Shown one piece after another: positions 18,026 to 27,613 of a stretch of DNA of 64,000 nucleotides. The stretch's first letter is position 1. Each line of letters opens with the position of its first letter. Origin of the DNA: Bordetella sp. 02P26C-1. Its GTDB lineage: Bacteria; Pseudomonadota; Gammaproteobacteria; Burkholderiales; Burkholderiaceae_B. Under the pieces are notes generated by a model. The model saw only the letters and a list, made by a program, of their open reading frames with translations. It did not search any database and was not told the DNA's origin. The position numbers and the translations under genes were made by a program. Location: positions 1 to 64,000 of the forward strand of contig NZ_WSJB01000006.1 of assembly GCF_009763255.1 (NCBI RefSeq), read 5' to 3'.

Positions 18026-19399
18026 TCAAAACGACTCCCACTCATCCATCGCCGCATGATTGCCAGTCACCGGGCTCATGATTTTTGCGTTGGACGGTGC
18101 CGTGGCTGATGTATCGGGCGCGCTGGTAGCTGCCGTAGCGGTTGGCGTGCGTTGTTCTTTCCGGGGGGCCGCCGAAGATGCTGCCGCCTCACGAGGGCTG
18201 CGCTTGGAGGCCTTGGTTTTCGGCTTGGCCACGGATTCGTCTTTCTCGGAACGCGACGTCGCTTGCGAGGACGCCATCGCCCCTTTGCCGCCGCCGATCA
18301 AACCCAACGCTTTATCCTTCAACAAGATCGCCTGGTTGCCCGCCTGCTGCACCAGACCCGCGTTGCGCTGCATCACGTCGTCCATCTGCGACACAGCCTG
18401 ATTGATTTGATCGATGCCGCTGGCTTGCTCGTTCGAAGCCGAGGCGATCTCGCCCATGATGGTGGTGACCTTGCCAATCGAATCCACGATATCGCTCATG
18501 GTTCGACCTGCATGTTCGACAAGCGCATGGCCGTTTTCCACTTCGTTAGTGGCCTGATCGATCAGCGTCTTGACTTCCTTGGCGGCTTGCGCGCTGCGCG
18601 AGGCCAAGTTTCTGACTTCGGATGCGACCACCGAGAATCCCTTGCCCTGCTCGCCGGCACGCGCTGCCTCTACCGCGGCATTCAAGGCCAGGATGTTGGT
18701 CTGGAACGCGATGCGATCGATGACGGACACGATTTCCGAGACCTTGCGCGAATGGGTGCTGATGCCATCCATAGTCTGAACGACCTCTTTCATGACTTCG
18801 CCGCCCTTTTGCGCGACTTCCGACGCGCTACGCGCCAGGACATCGGCCTCGCGGGCGTTGTCGGCGGTCTGCGTCACCGTGCTGGATAGCTCCTGCATGC
18901 TGGCGGCGGTCTGTTGCAAAGCAGAGGCTTGATCTTGCGCACGCGATCCCAGATCGATGGTGTGCTGAACGATGTTGTCCGACTGCGTGGCAATCTCGCC
19001 CAAGGCGGCTCGCCATTGCTCGAGCGCACGGGTGTGCGCTTGGGCCAGTTCGTTCACGCTTTCCTGCAAGCTAACCCAGTTTGCCGTGGGCTCTTGTCCG
19101 CCATGCTTGCTGGTTGCCTGCAGCGGTTCGAGCAACGCGGCATGCAGCCGCTTTAATGGAACAAGAAAGGCCTGCCTGAGATAACAGGCCAGGCCGGCCG
19201 AGGCCAGCACGATGAACGCAATGGAAAGGCCGACATACCATGCCGCGCGCGCCTGCGCGTCGTTAGCCGCAGCAGCTGTTCCCGCGTCGGCGACCGTTGC
19301 GCCTTCCTGCCCGAGTAAACCGGCGAACGCCACTAACAGCACGAAACCACTGGCAAGAAAGGCCGCCACCACGACCGCAATACTTTTACGCACTGACAT
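18026..19399 (-). CDS. Methyl-accepting chemotaxis protein with minimal periplasmic part
   Basis: The 457-residue chemoreceptor has two transmembrane helices (about residues 5-27 and 54-76) separated by only some 26 periplasmic residues, so there is no ligand-binding domain of normal size. The cytoplasmic signalling hairpin is intact, with the tip [20 protein letters not shown]. The C-terminus ends in EWESF, like the CheR/CheB docking pentapeptide of Tar and Tsr, after a Lys/Ser/Ala-rich flexible tail. It starts 8 bp after the flgL stop (a GTG at 19408 would overlap that stop), so it is probably co-transcribed with flgKL from the sigma-28 promoter. Confidence 0.93.
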   Translation of the reverse strand: MSVRKSIAVVVAAFLASGFVLLVAFAGLLGQEGATVADAGTAAAANDAQARAAWYVGLSIAFIVLASAGLACYLRQAFLVPLKRLHAALLEPLQATSKHGGQEPTANWVSLQESVNELAQAHTRALEQWRAALGEIATQSDNIVQHTIDLGSRAQDQASALQQTAASMQELSSTVTQTADNAREADVLARSASEVAQKGGEVMKEVVQTMDGISTHSRKVSEIVSVIDRIAFQTNILALNAAVEAARAGEQGKGFSVVASEVRNLASRSAQAAKEVKTLIDQATNEVENGHALVEHAGRTMSDIVDSIGKVTTIMGEIASASNEQASGIDQINQAVSQMDDVMQRNAGLVQQAGNQAILLKDKALGLIGGGKGAMASSQATSRSEKDESVAKPKTKASKRSPREAAASSAAPRKEQRTPTATAATSAPDTSATAPSNAKIMSPVTGNHAAMDEWESF

Positions 19400-19407
19400 A
19401 GGAACCA

Positions 19408-20646
19408 CTAGCGATTAATGAGGAACATGCTGAGGGATTGAATCTTCTTGAATGCGAGCGACGCGGCCTCCAGGCCGGAGCGACGCATTTCCAGATTCAT
19501 CGTCGAGGTGTACAGATCCAGATCCTGCAGGCGTGACAGCTCGCTGGCATAGCCCAGCCCGCGTTGCTCGCCGCTGGCATCGAGCATCTCGATCTCGCTC
19601 AATCGGGCGCCCAGGGACGAGCGGACGGTGAGTACGGCGTTGTAGTTCGCGTTGATGCGCGCTGACGACTCGGACATGACGTTGCGCAGGTTGGCTGCCG
19701 CCACCGGATCTCCCGATGTCGGCGTGGCCAGCGCGGCGGCGAGTTTGTCCAGCGTATCGAAGATGTTTACGTCCTCGCCCTGAACGGACCGGACCTCGAA
19801 GCGATCGCCATCGGCCGGATCACCCGCCAACTGCACCTCCATGCCACCCGGCAGGGTGAGTCGCGTGGCACCCGCGTCGTACGCCGTGGGCCCGAAGGGG
19901 CCATCGACGAGCTCGCCCGCCTTATTGAATACGGTGATCGTATGCTGTGCGGGTTCGCCGGCGAACTCGATCACAAAGTCCATGCCCACGTTCGCCCCGT
20001 TGGGATCGGTGATTACTGCGTCGGCAATATGCGCGGTCCCACGATTCGCACTGGCAGCCGAGGTGATATAGGTACGATCGCCGGGTGAAGCCGTCATGAA
20101 GAGGGTTTTGCCATCGTCGGCCGTACTGACCTGCCGGGTCTGATCGATCTGAACCAGACGTTTGCCCTGATCGCCTTGCCATTGCACTTGGCCACTGCTG
20201 CTGGCATTAAAAGGCACGCGGGTGCCTTGATAGCCCGAAAACAGGTACTGCCCGTTGCCATCGGTGGCATTGGCCAATGCCAACATATTCTCTTTGAGGT
20301 TGCTGAAGACGGACGCGAGCGTCTCGCGGTCAGCGTCGGACATCGTGCCGTTACCGGCCTCGGTCAGCCGAGTCTTGATTTCCACCATCAGGTCCGTGAC
20401 GGCATTCAAGGTGTTTTCTTCCAGCGCCAGGTTTTGGCTGGCCACCACGCGGTTATCGGCCAGACGCTCGTTCAGCGACTTGGATTGCGAAACATTGATC
20501 GCCTGTGCCGCTGCCAGCGGGTCATCGGCCGGCGTGACCATGCGGCGTCCGGAGCTGATTTGCTGATAGACTTGCAACAGCTGCGTCTGCTGTTTGCCAA
20601 TGGCGTTGATCCCGGACTGATAAAACTGATTGGTGCTGATACGCAT
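19408..20646 (-). CDS. flgL: Flagellar hook-filament junction protein FlgL (HAP3)
   Basis: The 412-residue protein has the flagellin-like N-terminal helix ([20 protein letters not shown], then [18 protein letters not shown]) and a C-terminal coiled-coil end ([17 protein letters not shown]). FlgL adapts the hook-FlgK junction to the filament. The gene follows flgK by 39 bp and precedes the chemoreceptor gene. Confidence 0.96.
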   Translation of the reverse strand: MRISTNQFYQSGINAIGKQQTQLLQVYQQISSGRRMVTPADDPLAAAQAINVSQSKSLNERLADNRVVASQNLALEENTLNAVTDLMVEIKTRLTEAGNGTMSDADRETLASVFSNLKENMLALANATDGNGQYLFSGYQGTRVPFNASSSGQVQWQGDQGKRLVQIDQTRQVSTADDGKTLFMTASPGDRTYITSAASANRGTAHIADAVITDPNGANVGMDFVIEFAGEPAQHTITVFNKAGELVDGPFGPTAYDAGATRLTLPGGMEVQLAGDPADGDRFEVRSVQGEDVNIFDTLDKLAAALATPTSGDPVAAANLRNVMSESSARINANYNAVLTVRSSLGARLSEIEMLDASGEQRGLGYASELSRLQDLDLYTSTMNLEMRRSGLEAASLAFKKIQSLSMFLINR

Positions 20647-20685
20647 GGTGAATGCCTACTCTTGTATCGATTTGGCCGGAGCGCG

Positions 20686-22332
20686 TTAAGCGCGGATGCC
20701 GATCAACGTGTCAAACAGCGAAGCGCTGATTTCGATCAGCTTGGAAGCGGCCACATATTGTTCTTGAAACCGGTCGAGGTTCACGTATTCCTCATCGAGA
20801 TTGACGCCCGACACGGCTTGCTGCGCCGAGTAAGACTGCTCGATCAAGGCGGCCTGAGCCTTGGCTTCGGCGCTATTCTGTTGCGTATGAACGGCGACCT
20901 TGTTGACGATCTGCGAGTACGACTCGTTGAAGTTCATCGTGCCCCCGCCCAGGATTTTGGCGGTCTGTAACGCTGCCAAAACGAGCATGTTGTCGCCGTT
21001 GGCCGAGCCGCCTTCGAGCGAGGCGGCCGCGAACTGGTCGGGAGTGGCGAGGGCCACTTGAAGCTTGCCCCCGGCGTCACGCGTGGGCATAAGCTTCCAG
21101 CTGTCGCCCGCCAAGGGGGCACCACCGACTGAAACCGTCATGCCATCGATCTGCGCGTTATCGAGCGACGCGCCGAAAAGTACCTGCACATCGTCGGGTT
21201 GACGCGTCACGCGGAAATTGGCGCCATCGAATTTAATGTCGTAGTCCGAAGCGCGTAAATCGCCAGCGCCATCCGGATTAATGGAGGCGGTCAGTTGGCC
21301 AGTACCGCGGTTTTGCGCATTGGCAACCTGATCGGGCTGGCCGAACAGAAACATCGGCGTCCCAGGCTTACCCGTTAAATCCAGACCCTGAATCTGCTGG
21401 GCATTCATGGCAAGCGCAAGGCCCGTTGCCAGCTGCCCCAGCTGGCGTTGCACAGCATCGAGATTCTCGTCGCGATAGGTCAGCAGTCCCGCCAGCGAGC
21501 CGCCCTGGATCAAGCCTGCGTCCAACTCGATCAGCGCCTCGCCGTTGCCTGCTGGCACGCTGACGTAGACCGACATGTTGCGCGGGTCTGCGTCCGACGG
21601 CTTCGCGGTCAAGCCATAGGCATCGGCACCGGACACCACCAGCTGGCCGTTGCCGATGGTCAGGGTGTATTGACCGTTGTGCTCGAGCACATTGACCCTG
21701 GCCAACAGATTCAGGTCGGCGACCTCTTGATCGCGCTGATCGAGCAAATCGTTCGGCACCTGGCCAGTTGAACCTTTCGCGATCTCGATCTGCTTGTTCA
21801 GCTCGGCCACGCGATGCAGATGCGAATTAATCTGCGTCACGACGGTCTGGACCTGGCCATTCACATCGTTGCGCTGATTATTCAGAAAGGTGTTCATCTC
21901 ATTGAACTGACCCACCATGCTCTGCGTGCGGCCCAATAACTCTTGGCGTGCCGCCGGATCGGCGGGCGTGCTCGCCACGGCCTGAATCCCGTCGAAAAAC
22001 TTCTGCATGGCGGGCGAGATGCCAACCGTGTTGTCCGCGATCAGATTGTTGATCTGACCGACTTGATTGCCATAAGCCGCCAGCATTGCGCCCTTGCTCT
22101 GCGCGCTGACAAACTGGTTGCTCAAAAATGTGTCATACGACCGACGTACCGTATCGATCTGCACGCCGCGTCCGAGAAAGCCACCGCCCGTTGCCGTCGC
22201 GCCCGCCGTCGAGACAATGACCGACTGGCGGCTATATCCCGGCGTATTGGCGTTGTTGATGTTATGCCCGGCCGTGATCAGGCGAGCACGCGCGGCGTTC
22301 ATGGTGGACAAGCCAAGTTGGGACAGGTTCAT
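20686..22332 (-). CDS. flgK: Flagellar hook-associated protein FlgK (HAP1)
   Basis: The 548-residue protein shows the rod/hook N-terminal motif ITAGHNINNANTPGYSRQSV and the FlgK C-terminal end (VNLDEEYVNLDRFQEQYVAA). It forms the first hook-filament junction ring. The start giving MNLSQLGLSTM is the canonical one; the longer frame upstream would add 18 residues. The gene is preceded by a consensus sigma-28 promoter. Confidence 0.97.
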   Translation of the reverse strand: MNLSQLGLSTMNAARARLITAGHNINNANTPGYSRQSVIVSTAGATATGGGFLGRGVQIDTVRRSYDTFLSNQFVSAQSKGAMLAAYGNQVGQINNLIADNTVGISPAMQKFFDGIQAVASTPADPAARQELLGRTQSMVGQFNEMNTFLNNQRNDVNGQVQTVVTQINSHLHRVAELNKQIEIAKGSTGQVPNDLLDQRDQEVADLNLLARVNVLEHNGQYTLTIGNGQLVVSGADAYGLTAKPSDADPRNMSVYVSVPAGNGEALIELDAGLIQGGSLAGLLTYRDENLDAVQRQLGQLATGLALAMNAQQIQGLDLTGKPGTPMFLFGQPDQVANAQNRGTGQLTASINPDGAGDLRASDYDIKFDGANFRVTRQPDDVQVLFGASLDNAQIDGMTVSVGGAPLAGDSWKLMPTRDAGGKLQVALATPDQFAAASLEGGSANGDNMLVLAALQTAKILGGGTMNFNESYSQIVNKVAVHTQQNSAEAKAQAALIEQSYSAQQAVSGVNLDEEYVNLDRFQEQYVAASKLIEISASLFDTLIGIRA

Positions 22333-22398
22333 GGTTTTCTCTATACGTCTGGGGGGCATGCCAGCCGCTGAGGAGACGGCCGACACACCTACTACTCT

Positions 22399-22425
22399 TT
22401 ATCGGCACCGATCCGGAAAACTTTA
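22399..22425 (-). promoter_or_regulatory. Sigma-28 (FliA) promoter of flgK
   Basis: Read on the reverse strand, TAAA (22425-22422) is followed by exactly 15 bases and then GCCGATAA (22406-22399). This is a full match to the flagellar sigma-28 consensus TAAA-N15-GCCGATAA. It lies 67 bp upstream of the flgK ATG and makes flgK-flgL-chemoreceptor a late-class transcription unit. Confidence 0.92.
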
Positions 22426-22441
22426 GCCAGACCGCATGCGT

Positions 22442-23452
22442 TTATTGTGTCGGCTTGAAATACGCCATGATTCCGATGAGCTTTTCAGCATATTGGGGGT
22501 CTGTGGCGTAACCGGCTTTCTGCACCTCGATGGCCGCACGCTGCGCATTCGGTGCTTGTTTTACGGCTTCGTAGCGCGGGTTTTCGGTGAGCAGCCGTGC
22601 GTAGTCGTGCAAGGACTCTTCATACGAGTCATAGGCCCGGAAAGGCTGCACGACTTTGCGCGGTACGCCATCGACAAACTCGGTGGTCGTGACATGCACG
22701 ACCTTGCCATTCCAATTGCCGGTGGCCTTGATGCCAAAGAGGTTATGGCTAGGTTGGCCGTTTTCGCTGCGTATCTCGCGTTGGCCCCAGCCGGATTCCA
22801 GCGCCGCCTGACTGAGAATCAACTCGGTGTGAATACCACTTTTCTGTGCCACTGCGGCCGCGGCGTCGCCCATTCTGCGTACAAAGGCCGAGACCTTGTC
22901 CGCCGCGTCTTGTACCGGTTCGATCCGAGAGACGATGCGCTTGGCCGTGCTGACCGTTTTTTGTACGCCGTTTTCCAATAGATCGAGCAACTCCGAAATC
23001 GAGCCCGCCACATTGGGGCCATCCAGCGGCATACTGGATCGATGCTGCGGCAACCGAGTCGATTTGCCTACGACGGGGTCAACGGGCTTGGATTCGCCTG
23101 ACGCCTGCGGCTTGTTGACGTTCATCAGCTCGACGAGCGCGGCGGATAACCCCATGCCTTGGCCCGACGCCAGTTCCAGGGCCATTTGCTCGTCGCCCAT
23201 GCTCTGGATCATCTTGGTCTGATCGCTATTCCACAGGCCGCTATCTAGGCTACTTTGCCTAGCTTGCTTTAGCAGCTGTTGGATGAATAGCGCCTCGAAC
23301 TGCCGAGCGACCGCCAGCTCGCTCTCTTTGCTGTTGGCGGAGGGATCGTCGGACAGACCTTTCTTGATCTTATCCAACGTGCTCGTGTCAAAGACAAAGG
23401 ACGCGCCCCTGCCCGCAGTGCCAGGGCGTGGCGTGTAAGGCGTGAAAGACAT
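22442..23452 (-). CDS. flgJ: Flagellar rod cap / peptidoglycan hydrolase FlgJ
   Basis: The 336-residue bifunctional protein has an N-terminal rod-capping domain (ARQFEALFIQQLLKQAR, about residues 48-64) and a C-terminal glucosaminidase domain (about residues 190-336). The latter carries ILSQAALESGWGQREI with the catalytic Glu, and HNLFGIKATGNWNG. It punctures the cell wall for the growing rod. The gene is 15 bp downstream of flgI. Confidence 0.96.
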   Translation of the reverse strand: MSFTPYTPRPGTAGRGASFVFDTSTLDKIKKGLSDDPSANSKESELAVARQFEALFIQQLLKQARQSSLDSGLWNSDQTKMIQSMGDEQMALELASGQGMGLSAALVELMNVNKPQASGESKPVDPVVGKSTRLPQHRSSMPLDGPNVAGSISELLDLLENGVQKTVSTAKRIVSRIEPVQDAADKVSAFVRRMGDAAAAVAQKSGIHTELILSQAALESGWGQREIRSENGQPSHNLFGIKATGNWNGKVVHVTTTEFVDGVPRKVVQPFRAYDSYEESLHDYARLLTENPRYEAVKQAPNAQRAAIEVQKAGYATDPQYAEKLIGIMAYFKPTQ

Positions 23453-23467
23453 ACGACGAAAACTCGC

Positions 23468-24598
23468 TTAGATAATTTCGAGATCAGCGCGCAGCGATCC
23501 GGCGCTCTTTAGCGACTGCAGGATCGAGAGCAATTCCTGCGGAGAAGCCCCCAGCGAATTGAGCGCCTTGATCACATCGGTGAGTTTGACACTGGTTTTG
23601 ACTTCCTTGAGCTTGCCGGGTTGCGATTCCATGCCGATACGCGTGGTGGGCGCCACCACCGTCTGGCCGCCGCCAAAGGGCGTGTCGGGTTGAGATACGG
23701 CCACGCTCTGATCGATGACCACGGACAGGCTGCCGTAGGCGACCGCCGCCTGATCCAGCGTGACGGTCTGATTCATCACCACCGAACCCGTGCGCGCATT
23801 GATAATGACCTTGGCGCGTGCTGCCGCGCGTTTGACATCGATGTTCTGCAAGCGGGCCAGGAATGCCCCTTGGTTTTGCGCGTCGCGCGGCGCCCGCACC
23901 TCGATCACGCGACCATTGGCCGCCATGGCGGTATTGGGTCCCATCGCGACATTGATGGCATGAACGGCGTTCTCCAGCGTGCCGAAGTCGGTATCGTTCA
24001 GCTCCAGGCGGATGATGCCGTCCCGGTTGACCTGAGTGGGAACGGTGCGTTCGACCACCGCGCCATTGGAGATGATCCCCCCATTTAGCTGGTTGACCTG
24101 CACGCTGGAGCCACCGGCTTGCGCGCCGGCGCCACCCACCAGAATGTTGCCTTGCGCGAGCGCATACACCTGATTGTCGGCCCCCTTTAAAGGCGTCATC
24201 AGCAGCGTGCCGCCGCGCAGGCTCTTGGCGTTGCCCATGGAGGACACCACCACGTCGATATTTTGACCGGGCTGTGCGAAGGCCGGCAATTGGGCGGTCA
24301 CCATCACGGCAGCCACGTTCTTGAGCTGCATATTGGTGCCCTGTGGCAGCGTCACGCCCAGCTGCGAAAGCATATTGGTCAGACTCTGCTGGGTAAACGG
24401 CGTCTGGCGCACCTGATCGCCACTGCCATCCAGGCCAACCACCAGGCCATAGCCGACCAACGGATTGTCGCGCACGCCCTGGATGCTGGCCAGGTCCTTT
24501 AGCCGTTCGGCATAGGCGGAGGGCGCGCCCAATAACGCGAGCCCCGCGATCAAGGCGACAGCGATCCGCATGACTCGATTCGGTTGCGATGCAATCAT
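23468..24598 (-). CDS. flgI: Flagellar P-ring protein FlgI
   Basis: The 376-residue periplasmic protein begins with a signal peptide ending in SAYA, followed by the highly conserved [20 protein letters not shown] and [20 protein letters not shown]. FlgI forms the bushing ring in the peptidoglycan layer. An alternative start at [10 protein letters not shown] (24571) gives a more typical signal peptide length. It is 12 bp downstream of flgH. Confidence 0.97.
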   Translation of the reverse strand: MIASQPNRVMRIAVALIAGLALLGAPSAYAERLKDLASIQGVRDNPLVGYGLVVGLDGSGDQVRQTPFTQQSLTNMLSQLGVTLPQGTNMQLKNVAAVMVTAQLPAFAQPGQNIDVVVSSMGNAKSLRGGTLLMTPLKGADNQVYALAQGNILVGGAGAQAGGSSVQVNQLNGGIISNGAVVERTVPTQVNRDGIIRLELNDTDFGTLENAVHAINVAMGPNTAMAANGRVIEVRAPRDAQNQGAFLARLQNIDVKRAAARAKVIINARTGSVVMNQTVTLDQAAVAYGSLSVVIDQSVAVSQPDTPFGGGQTVVAPTTRIGMESQPGKLKEVKTSVKLTDVIKALNSLGASPQELLSILQSLKSAGSLRADLEII

Positions 24599-24610
24599 GG
24601 CCCTGTGCCT

Positions 24611-25300
24611 TTAGAACGGAGAAATATTCAGGAAAAAGCGCTGCAGCCAACCCATTTCCTGGACCTCGGCCATGGTGCCTTTGCTGCGGTACTCGATCCG
24701 CGCATCGGCGACCTGCGTAGACAGCACCGTATTCGAGCCGGTAATCGAACGCGGATCCACCACACCCGAAAAACGCACATATTCGCTGCCGCGATTAATC
24801 GCCATTTCCTTATTGCCGGCAATCTGCAGATTGCCGTTGGACAATACGGCGATCACCGTCGTCGTGATGGTGCCGCTGAAGTTATTCGCCGCGCTGGACG
24901 ATCCCTTGCCTTGGTAGTCGTTATCGCCCGACATCTCGAAGGACTGATCCGGGCCCATGCCAGGCGGGAAGAACTTCGGCACGGCGTCTAAGCCTAGCGA
25001 TGCGCTGCCGTCGCGATTGGTCGAGGTCGAGACGTTCTTGGCCGCATTGGTTTTTTCCTGGATCACCACGGTCACCACATCGCCGACGTTGCGCGGGCGA
25101 CGATCCTCGAACAGGGGGAAATTACCGTAAGACGTGGGCTGAAAAATCGAACCGTTGGGCTCGCTTTGCGCCGCGAGCGCTTGCGGCGACGGAGGCGCGG
25201 CCGTCAACGGCCCGGTGACGACAGGTTCTGGCGGCACCAGTGCGCAGCCGCTTACGATAAGACATGCGCCAAGGACCAGAAAGCTGACGAGACGGTTCAT
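24611..25300 (-). CDS. flgH: Flagellar L-ring lipoprotein FlgH
   Basis: The 229-residue outer-membrane lipoprotein has a signal peptide with lipobox IVSGC (Cys19) and the FlgH core segments RPRNVGDVVTVVIQEKTNA and NGNLQIAGNKEMAINRGSEY. It builds the outer-membrane bushing of the basal body. The start is the ATG giving MNRLVSFLV; the open frame upstream is not lipoprotein-like. It is normally co-transcribed behind flgG, but here flgG lies 13.5 kb upstream, beyond a block of unrelated genes. Confidence 0.97.
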   Translation of the reverse strand: MNRLVSFLVLGACLIVSGCALVPPEPVVTGPLTAAPPSPQALAAQSEPNGSIFQPTSYGNFPLFEDRRPRNVGDVVTVVIQEKTNAAKNVSTSTNRDGSASLGLDAVPKFFPPGMGPDQSFEMSGDNDYQGKGSSSAANNFSGTITTTVIAVLSNGNLQIAGNKEMAINRGSEYVRFSGVVDPRSITGSNTVLSTQVADARIEYRSKGTMAEVQEMGWLQRFFLNISPF

Positions 25301-25446
25301 TCCAGATCGAGAACAAAGCTTGGGGAGGTAACGATTGTAGAAATCGCCCCCGCTCTGTGATCCGATGAACAAGGCCGCAAAAGGCCGGTAGTTTACGGTT
25401 CTAACCGGTAAGCGCGGCCTCGCAGGTGGCCGGACCGCGCGTGGAC
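25301..25446. other. Left junction of the island: flgH leader region
   Basis: These 146 bases separate flgH from the stop of the IclR gene, which is on the same strand. They must contain the new promoter for flgHIJ or rely on read-through from the iclR-type gene. The stretch holds the GC-rich repeat pair GCGCGG at 25413-25418 and CCGCGC at 25436-25441, which could form a stem after the regulator gene. I see no att-like repeat, tRNA or transposon end. Confidence 0.4.
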
Positions 25447-26202
25447 TTATCGGCTGATGGCGCGTGCGGCCTCGACCACCAAGGGCCCCAATTCCGCCCG
25501 CGCGCGCTCGAGCGTCCAACGCAGTTTGGGTACGGAAATATTGATCGACGCGATGGGTTCGCCGTCCTGCCCCTTGATCGCGGCGGCGACGTTGATATCG
25601 CCCACATAGAAGGCTTCGTCGGCGTAGGCGTAAAGGTCCGCTCGCGCTTGCTGAATCAGCCCGCGCAGATCATCAACACTCATGCCTGGCTGCACTTCCG
25701 TATGGGTAGCCGCCAGCGCAGCCAGCTTTTCCTCGAGCACCGCGCCAGACAAGGCGGACCAGATCGCGCGGCCCGAGGCGGTGGCATGACACGGCAGCCG
25801 CGTGCCCACCGGCATATACAGCGGAATGGTTTTGGCGGGCGCGACCCGCATAACAAACACCATATGATTGCAGTTGTCAGGCACCGACAGGTTCACCACC
25901 TCTCCGCAAGCCTGGTTCAACTGATGCATCACGGAATGCGCTTGCTGCAGCAAGGCCCCGGATCGCAAATAGCTATAGCCCAAGCCCACGGCCTTGACGC
26001 TGACACGATATCGCTTGGTCTGCGGATCCTTCGCCAGATACCCCGCATGCTCGAGCGTATAAGCAACGCGCTGTGCCGAGCCAAGCGTGATGCCCGCGAC
26101 GTTCGCGATTTCTTGCAACCCTAGCGTTTCGTAATCGCGAAAGCACTCTAGTACCGACAAACCTTTTTCTAACGACTGGATAAGCAGAGCTGGATTCGCC
26201 AT
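25447..26202 (-). CDS. IclR family transcriptional regulator
   Basis: The 251-residue protein has an N-terminal winged helix-turn-helix (LGLQEIANVAGITLGSAQRV, about residues 27-46) and the IclR effector domain with LPCHATASGRAIWSAL and the terminal AAIKGQDGEPIASINISVP. It is divergent from the FAD oxidoreductase operon at 26288, with 85 bp between start codons, so that operon is its probable target. Whether it represses or activates is not visible. Confidence 0.93.
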   Translation of the reverse strand: MANPALLIQSLEKGLSVLECFRDYETLGLQEIANVAGITLGSAQRVAYTLEHAGYLAKDPQTKRYRVSVKAVGLGYSYLRSGALLQQAHSVMHQLNQACGEVVNLSVPDNCNHMVFVMRVAPAKTIPLYMPVGTRLPCHATASGRAIWSALSGAVLEEKLAALAATHTEVQPGMSVDDLRGLIQQARADLYAYADEAFYVGDINVAAAIKGQDGEPIASINISVPKLRWTLERARAELGPLVVEAARAISR

Positions 26203-26248
26203 GGGTCAATTCCTAATTGCGCTACGCAGCACTATACAGGTATAAATA

Positions 26249-26275
26249 TATCGAATAACAAATTAATTTATCGAA
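26249..26275. promoter_or_regulatory. Candidate regulator site: TATCGAA direct repeat
   Basis: The intergenic space between the IclR gene and the FAD oxidoreductase gene has TATCGAA at 26249-26255 and again at 26269-26275. The copies are 20 bp apart start to start, about two helical turns, in an AT-rich background just upstream of the 26288 ATG. This is a plausible binding site for the divergent IclR protein, by position only. Confidence 0.35.
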
Positions 26276-26287
26276 GAGCGATAGTTC

Positions 26288-27562
26288 ATGTCAAATTTTC
26301 GGGCACCGGAACAGCTTCCGTCCTCGGTCGAAGTAGCCATTATCGGCGGCGGGATCATAGGCGTGTGCACTGCCTACGCACTGGCCAAGGAAGGTCTGCG
26401 GGTAGCGCTGTTCGAAAAGGGCCGCATAGGCGCCGAGCAGTCATCGCGCAATTGGGGCTGGGTGCGAACACTAGGCCGTGACCCGGTCGAGGTGCCGCTG
26501 GCCATGCGCGCCAAGCAACTGTGGCAAGACATCCAGGCACAGAAAGATGTCGGCTTTCGTACAACCGGGATGTTGTATCTGCAAGAGACCGACGCCGATA
26601 TGCAGCAGCACTATCGCTGGCTGCAGAGTGTGCGCCAATATGGAGTGGAGGCTAGCCTGATCGAGGCTCCCGCGCTGTTCTCGCTGATCCCCGCCTCGCC
26701 GCGCGGCTGGTCTGGCGCGATGTACAGCGCGTCTGACGGCGTGGCCGAGCCCACTGTGGCCGCGCAGCGCATCGCAGAACTCGCTCAAGACGCCGGTGCC
26801 CTCATCTTCGAGAACTGCGCCGTGCGGGGGATCGAACAAAGCGGCGGCAAACTCAGCGCCATCGTCACCGAGCACGGAGTCGTCGCGGCTCCGTCCGCCT
26901 TGCTCGCAGGGGGAGCCTGGTCACGGCTCTTCTGCGGCAATATGGACGTCGAGTTCCCACAACTCAAAGTCCGCGGGTCGGTGTTACGCACCACCGCACT
27001 GCCCGAGGGCCCCACGGCCGCGATCAACGGCAAGAACTTCACTTGCCGCAAGCGCAGCGACGGGGGCTACACCATTTCCCAATTCGCGGCGTCGATGGCG
27101 GATCTGGTCCCGGACAATTTCCGTCTGATGGGGCATTTCCTGCAGACCTGGCTGCGCAATCGCGATTTTGTCCGGCTGCGTATTGGCAAGCGGTTCTTCG
27201 AAGAGCTCGCCACCCCTCGTCGCTTTGCGCTAGACCAGGTGAGCCCTTTCGAGAAAACACGAATTCTGGACCCTAAGCCTTCGAAATTGGGGCTTAAGCA
27301 AGCTTGGCGCAATGCCACACAGGCGTTTCCCATCCTAGGCCAAGCGCAGATCGCACAATCCTGGGCGGGATATATGGATGTCACGCCGGACGCATTGCCT
27401 GTCATGTCTGCCGTGGACACCGTACCCGGTTTCTACCTCGCCTCGGGCTTTTCCGGTCACGGATTCGGCATTGGCCCGGCTGTCGGGGAGGTCATGAAAG
27501 ACCTGATCATGGGCAATCGGCCCGACATCGATATGGGCGCATTCCGCCTGGGCCGCTTTTAA
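26288..27562 (+). CDS. FAD-dependent oxidoreductase, DAO family
   Basis: The 424-residue flavoprotein has an N-terminal Rossmann dinucleotide-binding motif (IIGGGIIGVCTAYALAKEG, about residues 18-36) and the DAO-family C-terminal FAD contact region ASGFSGHGFGIGPAVGEVM. The SSRNWGWVR segment resembles the flavin-covering loop of sarcosine/D-amino-acid oxidoreductases. It probably deaminates or demethylates an amino or N-methyl compound; the substrate is unknown. It starts an operon with the M19 and Bug genes. Confidence 0.85.
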   Translation: MSNFRAPEQLPSSVEVAIIGGGIIGVCTAYALAKEGLRVALFEKGRIGAEQSSRNWGWVRTLGRDPVEVPLAMRAKQLWQDIQAQKDVGFRTTGMLYLQETDADMQQHYRWLQSVRQYGVEASLIEAPALFSLIPASPRGWSGAMYSASDGVAEPTVAAQRIAELAQDAGALIFENCAVRGIEQSGGKLSAIVTEHGVVAAPSALLAGGAWSRLFCGNMDVEFPQLKVRGSVLRTTALPEGPTAAINGKNFTCRKRSDGGYTISQFAASMADLVPDNFRLMGHFLQTWLRNRDFVRLRIGKRFFEELATPRRFALDQVSPFEKTRILDPKPSKLGLKQAWRNATQAFPILGQAQIAQSWAGYMDVTPDALPVMSAVDTVPGFYLASGFSGHGFGIGPAVGEVMKDLIMGNRPDIDMGAFRLGRF

Positions 27563-27613
27563 TCAATCTACTGTCGGGGACCATCCCCCCGTCTGCATAG
27601 CAGGAGTATTTTT

